Positions 15,837 through 22,679 of a stretch of DNA of 22,772 nt are shown here, piece after piece. How positions within the stretch are numbered: position 1 is the stretch's first letter; each line of letters opens with the position of its first letter. Origin of the DNA: an uncultured Opitutia bacterium (GTDB taxonomy: Bacteria; Verrucomicrobiota; Verrucomicrobiia; Opitutales; Opitutaceae); contig CAJAFD010000395.1 of assembly GCA_903938935.1 (NCBI GenBank), positions 1-22,772 on the forward strand, in the 5' to 3' direction. The translations under genes and the position numbers were made by a program. The notes below the pieces were generated by a model. That model was not told the DNA's origin and did not search any database. It worked only from the letters and a program-made list of their open reading frames with translations.

Positions 15837-16784
15837 GTGGCTAAAAAATCCTCCAGCTCTCCGTTCGCTCGGAAAACCGCCGATTCTGTCGCCGCGCTCG
15901 GCGAAGAAAAACTTATCGTCGCCATCCGACGTTGGCTGGGCGACGCCTCGCCGCGAGCCCCCTTCGGCATCGGCGATGACTGCGCCGTGCTCCCCGCCGC
16001 AAGCGGTCCGCAACTCATCACCGTCGATCCTGTGATTTACGGCCGCCACTTCGACGCCACGATTCCGCCCCGTGCTGTTGGCGCCAAACTCCTCAAGCGC
16101 AACCTGAGCGACCTCGCCGCCATGGGCGGCCGCCCCACGGCCGCCGTCCTCGCGCTCACCCTCGACCCACGCACCCGCCTCGGCTGGCTCGAAGCCTTTT
16201 ATCGCGGCCTGGCCGCCTGCGCCCGACGCTATGGCGTGCCCATTGTCGGCGGTGATATCGCCCAAGCCGATGGCGTCCTCGCCGCCAGTCTCACGCTGCT
16301 CGGCCGTGCGACCGGGCCACGCGTCGTCACACGCACCGGCGCCCGGCGCGGTGACGCGCTCTACGTCACGGGCAACCTCGGTCGCAGCCTGCCGTCCGGA
16401 CATCATTTCAAATTTTCGCCGCGTCTCGCCGAGGGCGCTTGGCTCGCGCGTCAACCCGCGGTGCGCGCCATGATGGACGTCAGCGACGGTCTCGCCAAAG
16501 ACCTCCACGCCCTCACGCCCAGCGACGCCGTGCCCGCGCTCGACGCTGCCATGTTGCCGCTGCGCCGCGGCGCCGATCTCCGCGCCGCCCTCACCGACGG
16601 CGAGGACTACGAACTCGTCTTCGCCCTCGCGGCCCGCGCCGATACCAACGCCTTCGCCGCCGCTTGGCGCCACGCTTTTCCGCGCACGCGCCTCACGCGC
16701 ATCGGCTACTTTGCCCGACGCGGTGCTTTACCGCCGAGCGCCCTCCGCCTCGACGCTTTTTCCGGCTATGAACATCTTCGCTAA
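15837..16784 (+). CDS. thiL: Thiamine-monophosphate kinase
   Basis: The 315-residue product phosphorylates thiamine monophosphate to thiamine diphosphate with ATP. Family motifs are present in order: FGIGDDCAVLP (43-53) for metal and nucleotide binding, KRNLSDLAAMGGRP (87-100), GGDIAQAD (138-145), MDVSDGLAKDL (213-223) and TDGEDYELVFAL (253-264). Length matches the family. The start is GTG 15837; the preceding bases lack a Shine-Dalgarno sequence. Its last 17 bases overlap the start of tsaE, suggesting translational coupling. No other thiamine biosynthesis genes are in the window. Confidence 0.95.
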   Translation: MAKKSSSSPFARKTADSVAALGEEKLIVAIRRWLGDASPRAPFGIGDDCAVLPAASGPQLITVDPVIYGRHFDATIPPRAVGAKLLKRNLSDLAAMGGRPTAAVLALTLDPRTRLGWLEAFYRGLAACARRYGVPIVGGDIAQADGVLAASLTLLGRATGPRVVTRTGARRGDALYVTGNLGRSLPSGHHFKFSPRLAEGAWLARQPAVRAMMDVSDGLAKDLHALTPSDAVPALDAAMLPLRRGADLRAALTDGEDYELVFALAARADTNAFAAAWRHAFPRTRLTRIGYFARRGALPPSALRLDAFSGYEHLR

Positions 16785-17202
16785 ACTCCGCGCCGGCGTC
16801 ACCACCGCCAGCGCCGAAGCATCGCAAGCCATCGCCGCCGAGTTCGCCGCCGCTCTCCCGGAAACCTGCACACTCGCGCTGCACGGCGATCTCGGCGTCG
16901 GTAAAACCACTTTCGTCCAAGGCCTCGCGCGCGGCTTCGGCATCACCGAAAACGTCACCAGCCCGACGTTCAATATCTACACCGTGCACCGCGGCCCAGC
17001 GCGCACACTCGTCCACCTCGACGCCTACCGCCTCGACTCCGCTGCACAGATCGAAGCCCTGCTCCTGGAAGATTTCCTGAATCCGCCGTGGTGTCTCGCC
17101 GTCGAGTGGCCGGAAAAAATCGCAGCTTGGATTCCCGCCAACACGCTCCACCTCGACCTCGGTATCACCGCGGACGAGCACCACACCATCCGCCTGCGTT
17201 AA
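16768..17202 (+). CDS. tsaE: tRNA t6A37 threonylcarbamoyladenosine biosynthesis ATPase TsaE
   Basis: The 144-residue product is the small ATPase of the TsaB-TsaD-TsaE complex that installs t6A at position 37 of ANN-decoding tRNAs. It shows Walker A GDLGVGKTT (40-48), SPTF (65-68), the DAYR motif (85-88) and the EWPEK motif (113-117), all standard for TsaE. I chose ATG 16768, which overlaps thiL by 17 bases and gives a normal-length protein. An upstream in-frame ATG at 16711 would add 19 residues that show no family similarity and lie wholly within thiL. The stop at 17200-17202 runs straight into the A-rich strand complementary to the terminators of the opposing gene. Confidence 0.94.
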   Translation: MNIFAKLRAGVTTASAEASQAIAAEFAAALPETCTLALHGDLGVGKTTFVQGLARGFGITENVTSPTFNIYTVHRGPARTLVHLDAYRLDSAAQIEALLLEDFLNPPWCLAVEWPEKIAAWIPANTLHLDLGITADEHHTIRLR

Positions 17203-17235
17203 AAATAAAAAGCCCGCGTCATCACGACGCGGGCT
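17201..17235 (-). terminator. Distal terminator of a tandem pair, facing tsaE
   Basis: A perfect 10-bp stem, AGCCCGCGTC (17211-17220) with GACGCGGGCT (17226-17235), has a five-base loop. On the minus strand it is followed by a T-rich run complementary to the A-rich bases 17201-17210, so it terminates leftward transcription. On the plus strand the hairpin is followed by GAGAAAAA, which is not a T tract, so termination of tsaE here would be weak. Confidence 0.85.
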
Positions 17236-17238
17236 GAG

Positions 17239-17271
17239 AAAAACGGAGCGGCGCCTCAAAGTGCGCCGCTC
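17239..17271 (-). terminator. Proximal terminator of the tandem pair
   Basis: A 9-bp stem, GAGCGGCGC (17246-17254) with GCGCCGCTC (17263-17271), has an eight-base loop. On the minus strand it is followed after two bases by five Ts (complement of 17239-17243). It begins only 8 bases after the stop codon of the leftward gene and is followed by the second hairpin. Confidence 0.75.
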
Positions 17272-17278
17272 GACTCCA

Positions 17279-19249
17279 TCACGCCGTCGGGGCCGCAGGT
17301 GGCTCCGATTTTGGTTCTTCCGTCACGGGCGCGGCCGTCACGGGCGCGGTTTCCGCGACCGGCGCAGCTTCAACCGCAGGCGCAGAAACCACCGGGGCCA
17401 CACTCGACTTAGCTGCGACGGGCGCAGGTTGAGCGGACGCGGCCGGCGCTTCGGGGAAGTTTTCCGGATCGTGCTCAGCGGCTTCGACCTCGCGTTTGCG
17501 GGCCTCGACCATCGCGGGCGGCGCGTAGAGCGTGCCGTCGATGAATTCGGTGACGTAACCTTCGCGCACGAGCCAAGGCAGATCGCTCTGCAAGCGGGCG
17601 AGTTTATCGCGTTGCTCGACGGTGAGCGCTTGCTCGACGGGCGCGGGCGCGGTCTCGCCTGCCGGCACCGGCGCGGCGGGCGGCGGGGGCGCGATGTTGA
17701 GGAATTTGCGACCGAGTTCGCCGGCTTTGACCATCGGGTTCGCTTCGATGAACGCGATGAGCGCGCCGATGCTGTCGGAGAACGTCTGGCCCGGAACGCG
17801 GAATTTCCGCTTCACGGCGCACACGTAGCTGACGCCCTTCGAGCCTTTCTTGAAGATCGTGAAATGTTCGCGGCGCAGACGACCGCGGAGCGCGTTGGCG
17901 GTATCGAGAGGGAAACGACGTTGACGCTCGAGCGAGCCTTCGACGGCGTAGCGAATCTCGCCGGGGGGCAAGAGCTCGAGATTTTTGCCGTGTAAACGCG
18001 CTTGCTCGACGGAGCGGATCACTTTGTCGCGCGCGGTGGCGAGCAAGTAGGCCTTGGCTTCGTCGAAGGAATCAAACGCCACCGCCGCCGGAGCGGGCGC
18101 GGCTTCGGCTACAGGCGCGCTTTCGGGCGCGGGTGCTGGCGTCGGCGCGACTTCAGCCGCGGAGGCTTCGGGCGCTGCGGCTTCGGACGCAGAAACCTCG
18201 CTCGGAGCTGTCTCGGTCGCCGCGGCGACGACCGCCTCAGCCGCTTTGGCGGACTTGGCGGGTTTAGCGGCGGGTTGTTTCCACGTGTAGCGCGTGGCCT
18301 TCTTCATTTTTTCGAGCCAAGCTTGGATGGCTTCGGGCTCGCGCACGGTTTCGATCCGGGCTTTGAACGCCTCGAACGGCATGCGGTCGACTTTCGCCGC
18401 GTAGTGCTGCTGCACGAGTTGGTTGTAGAGATGGTAGTTGGGCGGCCCGAGCAATTCGCCCGTGACGCCGCAGCGGTTGACGACTTGGAAATTGCCCTTG
18501 GGCGGATCGATCACGACGTCGGCCGTGTCGAAGAACGTGCCGAGGTGCTTGGTCAACACGTGGGACAGCGCGGCCTCTTCGTTTTCAAAGGGCAACCCGT
18601 CCGGCACAGAAATCACAAAACCCGCCGGCGCCGCAGCGTCGGGCGCAGGTTTGCGCGCGAGCACGACGACAAAACGGTCGGTCTTCGCCACCACGGTGCG
18701 CGCCACTTCGAAAAGCTCGATGGTGCGACACGATTTACGAATGGTCTGGACGAGCGTACTGAAGCTCGTGTCTTCCGGGTAAAACGTAGCCGTGAAATAC
18801 GGGCTATCGTAAGGACCGCGATCCACGGGCTCGCCGCGGCCGCCGAAACGACCACCGCGTTCGCCACCACCAGGGCCATCACGGCGGGGACCGCCGGGAC
18901 CTTCACGGCGCGGGCCACCCCGAAACTCACCTTGGCCTTCGCGGGGATAAGCAGGACGTTCGCCGGAAAATTCACGACGCTCGGGCGCCGCACTGCCGGG
19001 ACCGCTGGGCGCGCCAGGGCCGGGGCCGCCGGCGGGACGATTAAACGCGCGCCGATCGCGACGCTCGGGCGCACCGCCGCCGCTGTCACGCCGCGGACGA
19101 TCTTCGCCGCCTTCGCGGCTGCGCCGCTCGTTGGGCGTAGATTTGTCCTGCACCCATGAGGTGCCGAAGCTGAAGCCGCTCAATTGGCTCAGATCGAGTT
19201 TGTTGAGATCGGCTGGCGGAGATTTCTCCTGGGGCGCGTTGTCGTCCAT
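17279..19249 (-). CDS. Conserved-looking protein of unknown function with RG-rich and Ala/Pro-rich linkers
   Basis: I do not recognise this 656-residue protein. It has no signal peptide or membrane helix. Order of parts: a short N-terminal segment (1-36, with LDLSQLSGFSFGTSW), an Arg/Gly/Pro-rich disordered region (37-146), a folded region (148-325, including CGVTGELLGPPNYHLYNQL near 260-278), an Ala/Pro/Glu linker (326-391), a second folded region (392-518), an apparent winged-helix-sized segment (540-595, LVREGYVTEFIDGTLYAPP) and an Ala/Pro/Val/Glu tail (600-656). RG-rich tails often bind RNA, so a nucleic-acid role is possible but is inference. I chose ATG at 19249 because an upstream start at 19333 adds 28 residues of no evident fold. 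It ends in tandem terminators; tRNA-Leu lies upstream on the same strand. Confidence 0.85.
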   Translation of the reverse strand: MDDNAPQEKSPPADLNKLDLSQLSGFSFGTSWVQDKSTPNERRSREGGEDRPRRDSGGGAPERRDRRAFNRPAGGPGPGAPSGPGSAAPERREFSGERPAYPREGQGEFRGGPRREGPGGPRRDGPGGGERGGRFGGRGEPVDRGPYDSPYFTATFYPEDTSFSTLVQTIRKSCRTIELFEVARTVVAKTDRFVVVLARKPAPDAAAPAGFVISVPDGLPFENEEAALSHVLTKHLGTFFDTADVVIDPPKGNFQVVNRCGVTGELLGPPNYHLYNQLVQQHYAAKVDRMPFEAFKARIETVREPEAIQAWLEKMKKATRYTWKQPAAKPAKSAKAAEAVVAAATETAPSEVSASEAAAPEASAAEVAPTPAPAPESAPVAEAAPAPAAVAFDSFDEAKAYLLATARDKVIRSVEQARLHGKNLELLPPGEIRYAVEGSLERQRRFPLDTANALRGRLRREHFTIFKKGSKGVSYVCAVKRKFRVPGQTFSDSIGALIAFIEANPMVKAGELGRKFLNIAPPPPAAPVPAGETAPAPVEQALTVEQRDKLARLQSDLPWLVREGYVTEFIDGTLYAPPAMVEARKREVEAAEHDPENFPEAPAASAQPAPVAAKSSVAPVVSAPAVEAAPVAETAPVTAAPVTEEPKSEPPAAPTA

Positions 19250-19403
19250 GTTGTCAGTAAAGCGGGCGTTGAGTCCGCGAAGGTTAGCTTGGTGTGCGCA
19301 GGCGAGAGCCTGTGCGGGCCAGAGTCCAAACACGCCTCAGACAGAGGCAAGCGGTTTCCGCAGGGGAATGCGGCTTCATCGCTTTCGACCCTTTCTCTAA
19401 AAA
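19250..19403 (-). other. Hairpin-rich spacer between tRNA-Leu and the 656-residue protein gene
   Basis: This 154-base stretch contains three small inverted repeats: a CCGCA/TGCGG stem, GCCTC-AGACA-GAGGC, and GCGCAGGC-GAGA-GCCTGTGC (19296-19315, eight pairs with one G-T). None is followed by a T run. A short T run directly after the tRNA CCA on the minus strand could give weak termination. The stretch may be a structured 5' leader of the leftward gene. No open frame in it looks real. Confidence 0.35.
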
Positions 19404-19488
19404 TGGTGCTCGGGACAGGACTCGAACCTGCACGCCTTACGGCACACGCCCCTCAAACGTGTGTGTCTACCAATTCCACCACCCGAGC
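19404..19488 (-). tRNA. tRNA-Leu(GAG)
   Basis: Read on the minus strand this is an 85-base class II tRNA. The acceptor stem GCTCGGG pairs with CCCGAGC, followed by discriminator A and an encoded CCA (complement of 19404-19406). The anticodon loop TTGAGGG gives anticodon GAG (complement of 19452-19454), which reads CUC and CUU leucine codons. A long variable arm with a GCC/GGC stem and the TTCGAGT T-loop are both present. It is upstream of, and on the same strand as, the 656-residue protein gene. Confidence 0.97.
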
Positions 19489-19509
19489 AAAAATGAACAG
19501 AGGAAGGCG

Positions 19510-19539
19510 GAATAAGTGAAATCCCCCGCGCCTTGTAAA
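19510..19539 (-). promoter_or_regulatory. Possible promoter for tRNA-Leu
   Basis: On the minus strand TTTACA (complement of 19534-19539) resembles a -35 box. It is followed 18 bases later by TTATTC (complement of 19510-19515), a weak -10 box. The spacing places the start about 15 bases before the tRNA. The same 124-bp gap must also hold the cysE promoter on the other strand, where I see no convincing hexamers. Confidence 0.25.
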
Positions 19540-19612
19540 GCCCCGAAAGCAAAAAGACCCAAATTGGCTTTGACCCTCCTCTCACGCCGCCGAACCTTGC
19601 CGCACTGCTGCC

Positions 19613-20545
19613 ATGTCTCTCGATGCCGTCCACGCCGCCCTGCTCGCCTCCTATGAAACCGATGGGGGCATCAACCACCTCGATGGCGTGAATTTGCCCG
19701 CGCAAGAATCGGTCAACACGCTCGCCCGCGATTACATGCACCTGCTGTTTCCGGGCTATTTCGAAGCGACCGCGCTCGAGAAAAACGCCGTGTCCGCGCA
19801 CGTCCACCGGCTCCTCTCCAGTCTCGAGCAACGCCTCACCGCCGAACTCGAAAAATGCCTCCGCTTCGCCCGCCAACCCGAACCGGCCGCGCGCGCTGCC
19901 ACTCTCGCGGCCGAAGCGCTCGGGCGTTTCCCGGAGTTGCGCCGCATCATTCAGACCGACGTGACCGCCGCCTACCAAGGCGATCCCGCCGCGCGCAGCG
20001 TCGAGGAAATCATCCTCGCCTATCCATGCGTGCTGGTGATCTCGATCCAACGTTTTGCCCACGTGCTCTACGAACTCGGGGTCCCGCTCCTGCCCCGCAT
20101 GCTCACCGAGTACGCCCACGAGCGCACCGGCACCGACATCCACCCCGGCGCCCGCATCGGCACTCATTTTTTCATCGATCACGCCACCGGCGTCGTCATC
20201 GGCGAATCGTGCACCATCGGCAATCACGTCAAAATCTACCAAGGCGTCACCCTCGGCGCCAAATCCTTCGAAGTGGATAACGACGGCCACCCGATCAAAG
20301 GCGTGAAACGCCACCCCGACATCGAGGACCACGTCACCATTTACGCCCACGCCACCATCCTCGGCGGCGACACGCGCATCGGCGCGCACACGATCGTCGG
20401 CGGCAACGTCTGGCTGCTGCAATCCGTCCCCGCCCACAGCATCGTCCAACAAAAAGGCGACAACCTCCTCGTGCGCCCCCGCCGCAAACATGAAGCCAGC
20501 ACCGCCGCCACCCCCGAGGGCAAAGGCGAAAGCTGGTCGATTTAA
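19613..20545 (+). CDS. cysE: Serine O-acetyltransferase
   Basis: The 310-residue product acetylates serine with acetyl-CoA to give O-acetylserine for cysteine synthesis. The C-terminal half is a left-handed beta-helix of hexapeptide repeats. Catalytic residues correspond to E. coli Asp143/His158/His193 as Asp175 (TDIHPGA), His190 (IDHATG) and His234 (KRHPDI). The loop before His234 is longer than in the E. coli enzyme. The N-terminal helical region (about 1-150) resembles the longer serine acetyltransferases. The last 20 residues are polar and probably flexible, in the position where CysE usually contacts O-acetylserine sulfhydrylase; the C-terminal residue is isoleucine, as required for that interaction in known complexes. 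It converges on pyrD with a 24-base gap and no hairpin terminator. Confidence 0.93.
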   Translation: MSLDAVHAALLASYETDGGINHLDGVNLPAQESVNTLARDYMHLLFPGYFEATALEKNAVSAHVHRLLSSLEQRLTAELEKCLRFARQPEPAARAATLAAEALGRFPELRRIIQTDVTAAYQGDPAARSVEEIILAYPCVLVISIQRFAHVLYELGVPLLPRMLTEYAHERTGTDIHPGARIGTHFFIDHATGVVIGESCTIGNHVKIYQGVTLGAKSFEVDNDGHPIKGVKRHPDIEDHVTIYAHATILGGDTRIGAHTIVGGNVWLLQSVPAHSIVQQKGDNLLVRPRRKHEASTAATPEGKGESWSI

Positions 20546-20569
20546 AATCTCCCCGCGCCCGCCCGCCAC

Positions 20570-21619
20570 TCAGCGCGCATCACGCGCCGCCAAGCCCCGC
20601 GCCAACTCCGCCGCAAAAAACGGACCGCGGTAAATCATGCCGGTGTAAACTTGCACCAACGCCGCGCCCGCATCGAGTTTCTCGGCCGCGCCGATCACAT
20701 CGGTGATTCCGCCCACGCCGATGATCGGCAACTTTCCCGACGTCGCCCGCGCGATATAAGCAACGATCTCCGTCGAGCGCCGCCGCACCGGCGCCCCGCT
20801 CAAGCCGCCCGCCTCATTCACCGCCGAGAAAAAACCCGGACGCGCCAAGGTCGTGTTCGTCGCGATCACGCCATCCAGCCCGAATTCCGCGATCACCGCC
20901 AGCACCGCGTCGATCTGCGGCCACGTCAGATCCGGCGCGATTTTCAACAACACCGGCACCCGCACGGCGCGCGCGCGATTCGCCCCCGTGATCGCACCGA
21001 GCAACTCCCGCAGCCGCGACTCATCCTGCAATTGCCGCAGACCGGGCGTGTTGGGACTAGAAACATTCAACACCAAGTAATCCGCGAAATCAGCCAGCCG
21101 CGCAAAACTCGCCAGATAATCCTCGGTCGCCCGATCGATATCAGCGACCTTCGATTTACCGAGATTTACGCCGAGCGGGATCTTGCGCGCGCCGCGACCC
21201 GGTTGCGTCGCCAAGCGCGCCGCGACCGCCGCCGCACCTTGGTTATTAAAACCCATGCGGTTGATCACCGCTTCCTCTGCCGGATAACGAAACATCCGCG
21301 GCTTCGGATTTCCGTCCTGCGCCAGCGCCGTCACGGTGCCGATTTCCACATGACCGAAGCCCAGCGCCGCCGCCGCCGGCCAAGCCCGCGCATTTTTATC
21401 AAATCCCGCCGCGAGTCCCACCCGATTCGGAAACTCCAAGCCCAGCACCCGCACCGGCGCGTACCGCCCGGCATCCAGCCGCGTATGCCGTTCCAGCCAA
21501 GCCCGCAAGGGCGCGACTTGCCCGAGCAGGGCCAACGCATCCACGCCGAGCTCGTGGGCCCGCTCCGAATCCTGGCGAAACAACACCGGACGAATCATTT
21601 TTTCGTAAACCGAGAACAT
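20570..21619 (-). CDS. pyrD: Dihydroorotate dehydrogenase, class 2 (quinone)
   Basis: The 349-residue product oxidises dihydroorotate to orotate at the inner membrane with quinone as acceptor. An amphipathic N-terminal helix pair (1-40) is the membrane/quinone module of class 2 enzymes. FMN and substrate motifs follow: GFDKNA (72-77), NRMGFNN (120-126), the class 2 loop NVSSPNTPGLR with catalytic Ser188, LLKIAPD with Lys226, ATNTT (253-257), GVGGI (301-305) and YTGMIYRGP (325-333). I chose ATG at 21619, which directly precedes the YEKMIRPVLF helix. An in-frame ATG at 21790 would add 57 residues without family match and touch the divergent gene. It completes the pyrimidine steps beside pyrR-pyrB-pyrC but lies 5.7 kb away on the opposite strand. 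Confidence 0.95.
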   Translation of the reverse strand: MFSVYEKMIRPVLFRQDSERAHELGVDALALLGQVAPLRAWLERHTRLDAGRYAPVRVLGLEFPNRVGLAAGFDKNARAWPAAAALGFGHVEIGTVTALAQDGNPKPRMFRYPAEEAVINRMGFNNQGAAAVAARLATQPGRGARKIPLGVNLGKSKVADIDRATEDYLASFARLADFADYLVLNVSSPNTPGLRQLQDESRLRELLGAITGANRARAVRVPVLLKIAPDLTWPQIDAVLAVIAEFGLDGVIATNTTLARPGFFSAVNEAGGLSGAPVRRRSTEIVAYIARATSGKLPIIGVGGITDVIGAAEKLDAGAALVQVYTGMIYRGPFFAAELARGLAARDAR

Positions 21620-21788
21620 GCCTCGCGACGCTGCAAACCCGCTCGCAAAACGCAAGAACCCGCGCCGAACCTCGTCGCCCTCCGTATTTTGCACAGAAAA
21701 AATCTCTAGCCCGCGCCCGAACATTTCTTGCCGTTTTGTGCTTGTTTTTTGAAACACCGCTCGCACGCTGCGAAAAATTTCCGCTCTC
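21620..21788. promoter_or_regulatory. Divergent intergenic region, pyrD and acidic-tail protein gene
   Basis: These 169 bases separate two divergently read genes and so must contain both promoters. AT-rich patches lie at about 21697-21707 and 21739-21753. I could not assign clear -35/-10 pairs on either strand, and there is no obvious operator-like dyad. Confidence 0.4.
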
Positions 21789-22601
21789 ATGGCTAAAGCA
21801 ACTTCTACTCTCAGCTGGTGTAACGTGCGTCTAGGCGACGATCATAATTGGTGGGTCAACGAGACCAGCGACCCCGTGCGCTGGGACGTCGACGGCCTCA
21901 GCATCATCGATCCCCGCCAAGTCACCCATCTCATCGAACTCGTCGAGCCCCTGCGCGACTACGGCTTCGATCAAGAGATGTTCGACGCCGCCTTCATTCC
22001 CTTCCGTATCGAGAAAGATCTCGGTAGCGGCAAAGTCCGCCTCAAGCGCGTCAAAGAATCCATCGTCGAATCCGACGACAAACTCTTCGCCCTGGCCGAC
22101 ACCCTCGACGAGGAAAACGGCCCCTACGCCGACCTCCTCGACCATCTCACCCGCTGCCGCGTGAAGATGCTCAACGACCTCTTCAAATTCGAATCCAAAC
22201 TCTCCGTCGACGAAGTCGAAGACGAGATCCGCGAAGAACAAAACACCCAGTTCATCGAAGGCAAAGCCATCCACACCTTCGAAGAACTCACCGCCATCCT
22301 CGACTTCATGCCCGCCGGCTACGATGCCGACGACGAAGCTCCCGCCAAAGACGCCGAAGACGAAGCCGATGATGCCGACCTCCCCGAGATCGACGCCGAC
22401 GAGGAAGAAAAACTCAAAAACGACGAATCCCTCAAGTGGGACGACGACGAAGACTCCGACGACGACGACGGCGAGAAAAAGAAAAAAGGCGACGACGACG
22501 AAGACTCCGACGACGACGACGGCGGCAGCAAAAAATCGAAGTCCGACGACGACGAAAAGCCTGCGCCCAAAAAATCCGCGCGCAGCGCCAAGAAAAAATA
22601 A
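21789..22601 (+). CDS. Hypothetical protein with acidic/lysine-rich disordered tail
   Basis: I do not recognise this 270-residue protein. Residues 1-175 look folded and soluble, rich in aromatic and charged residues (start ATSTLSWCNVRLGDDHNWW) and helical in the middle, with no signal peptide or membrane segment. Residues 176-270 are a low-complexity tail. It is first Asp/Glu/Ala-rich, then holds two near-identical DDDEDSDDDDG blocks separated by a lysine run, and ends in the basic stretch KKSARSAKKK. Such alternating acidic and basic tails occur in proteins that contact ribosomes, RNA or nucleoid, but nothing here proves that. It is divergent from pyrD and ends in its own terminator, so it is probably monocistronic. 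It is confidently a real gene because of its length, terminator and strong codon structure. Confidence 0.88.
   Translation: MAKATSTLSWCNVRLGDDHNWWVNETSDPVRWDVDGLSIIDPRQVTHLIELVEPLRDYGFDQEMFDAAFIPFRIEKDLGSGKVRLKRVKESIVESDDKLFALADTLDEENGPYADLLDHLTRCRVKMLNDLFKFESKLSVDEVEDEIREEQNTQFIEGKAIHTFEELTAILDFMPAGYDADDEAPAKDAEDEADDADLPEIDADEEEKLKNDESLKWDDDEDSDDDDGEKKKKGDDDEDSDDDDGGSKKSKSDDDEKPAPKKSARSAKKK
22440..22524 (+). repeat. Tandem 34-base repeat in the acidic tail
   Basis: A 34-base unit beginning GACGACGACGAAGACTCC occurs identically at 22440-22473 and 22491-22524, 51 bases apart (17 codons). It encodes DDDEDSDDDDG twice. Its identity at the DNA level suggests a recent in-frame duplication. Confidence 0.9.
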
Positions 22602-22617
22602 GTTAACCCAGCTTCAC

Positions 22618-22646
22618 GCGGCGGTCCCCAAGACCGCCGCTTTTTT
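22618..22646 (+). terminator. Rho-independent terminator after the acidic-tail protein gene
   Basis: A perfect 9-bp stem, GCGGCGGTC (22618-22626) with GACCGCCGC (22632-22640), has a five-base loop and six Ts at 22641-22646. It begins 17 bases after the stop. On the other strand no T run follows, so it is directional. Confidence 0.92.
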
Positions 22647-22679
22647 ATGCTCGGGCCCCAACAGCGCCCGGCGAATCGC

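Noticed and set aside
16711..16767. N-terminal extension of tsaE to an ATG at 16711
   Set aside because: The added 19 residues lie entirely in thiL and have no TsaE similarity.
18002..19159. Plus-strand open frame of 385 codons opposite the 656-residue protein
   Set aside because: Arg/Gly-rich shadow; the minus-strand frame is much longer, has domain-like segments and ends at tandem terminators.
19184..19519. Short plus-strand frames across the tRNA-Leu region
   Set aside because: They translate the antisense of a tRNA, a familiar source of false proteins.
21620..21790. N-terminal extension of pyrD to an ATG at 21790
   Set aside because: The extra 57 residues do not match class 2 enzymes and would overlap the start of the divergent gene; the 21619 start fits the family.
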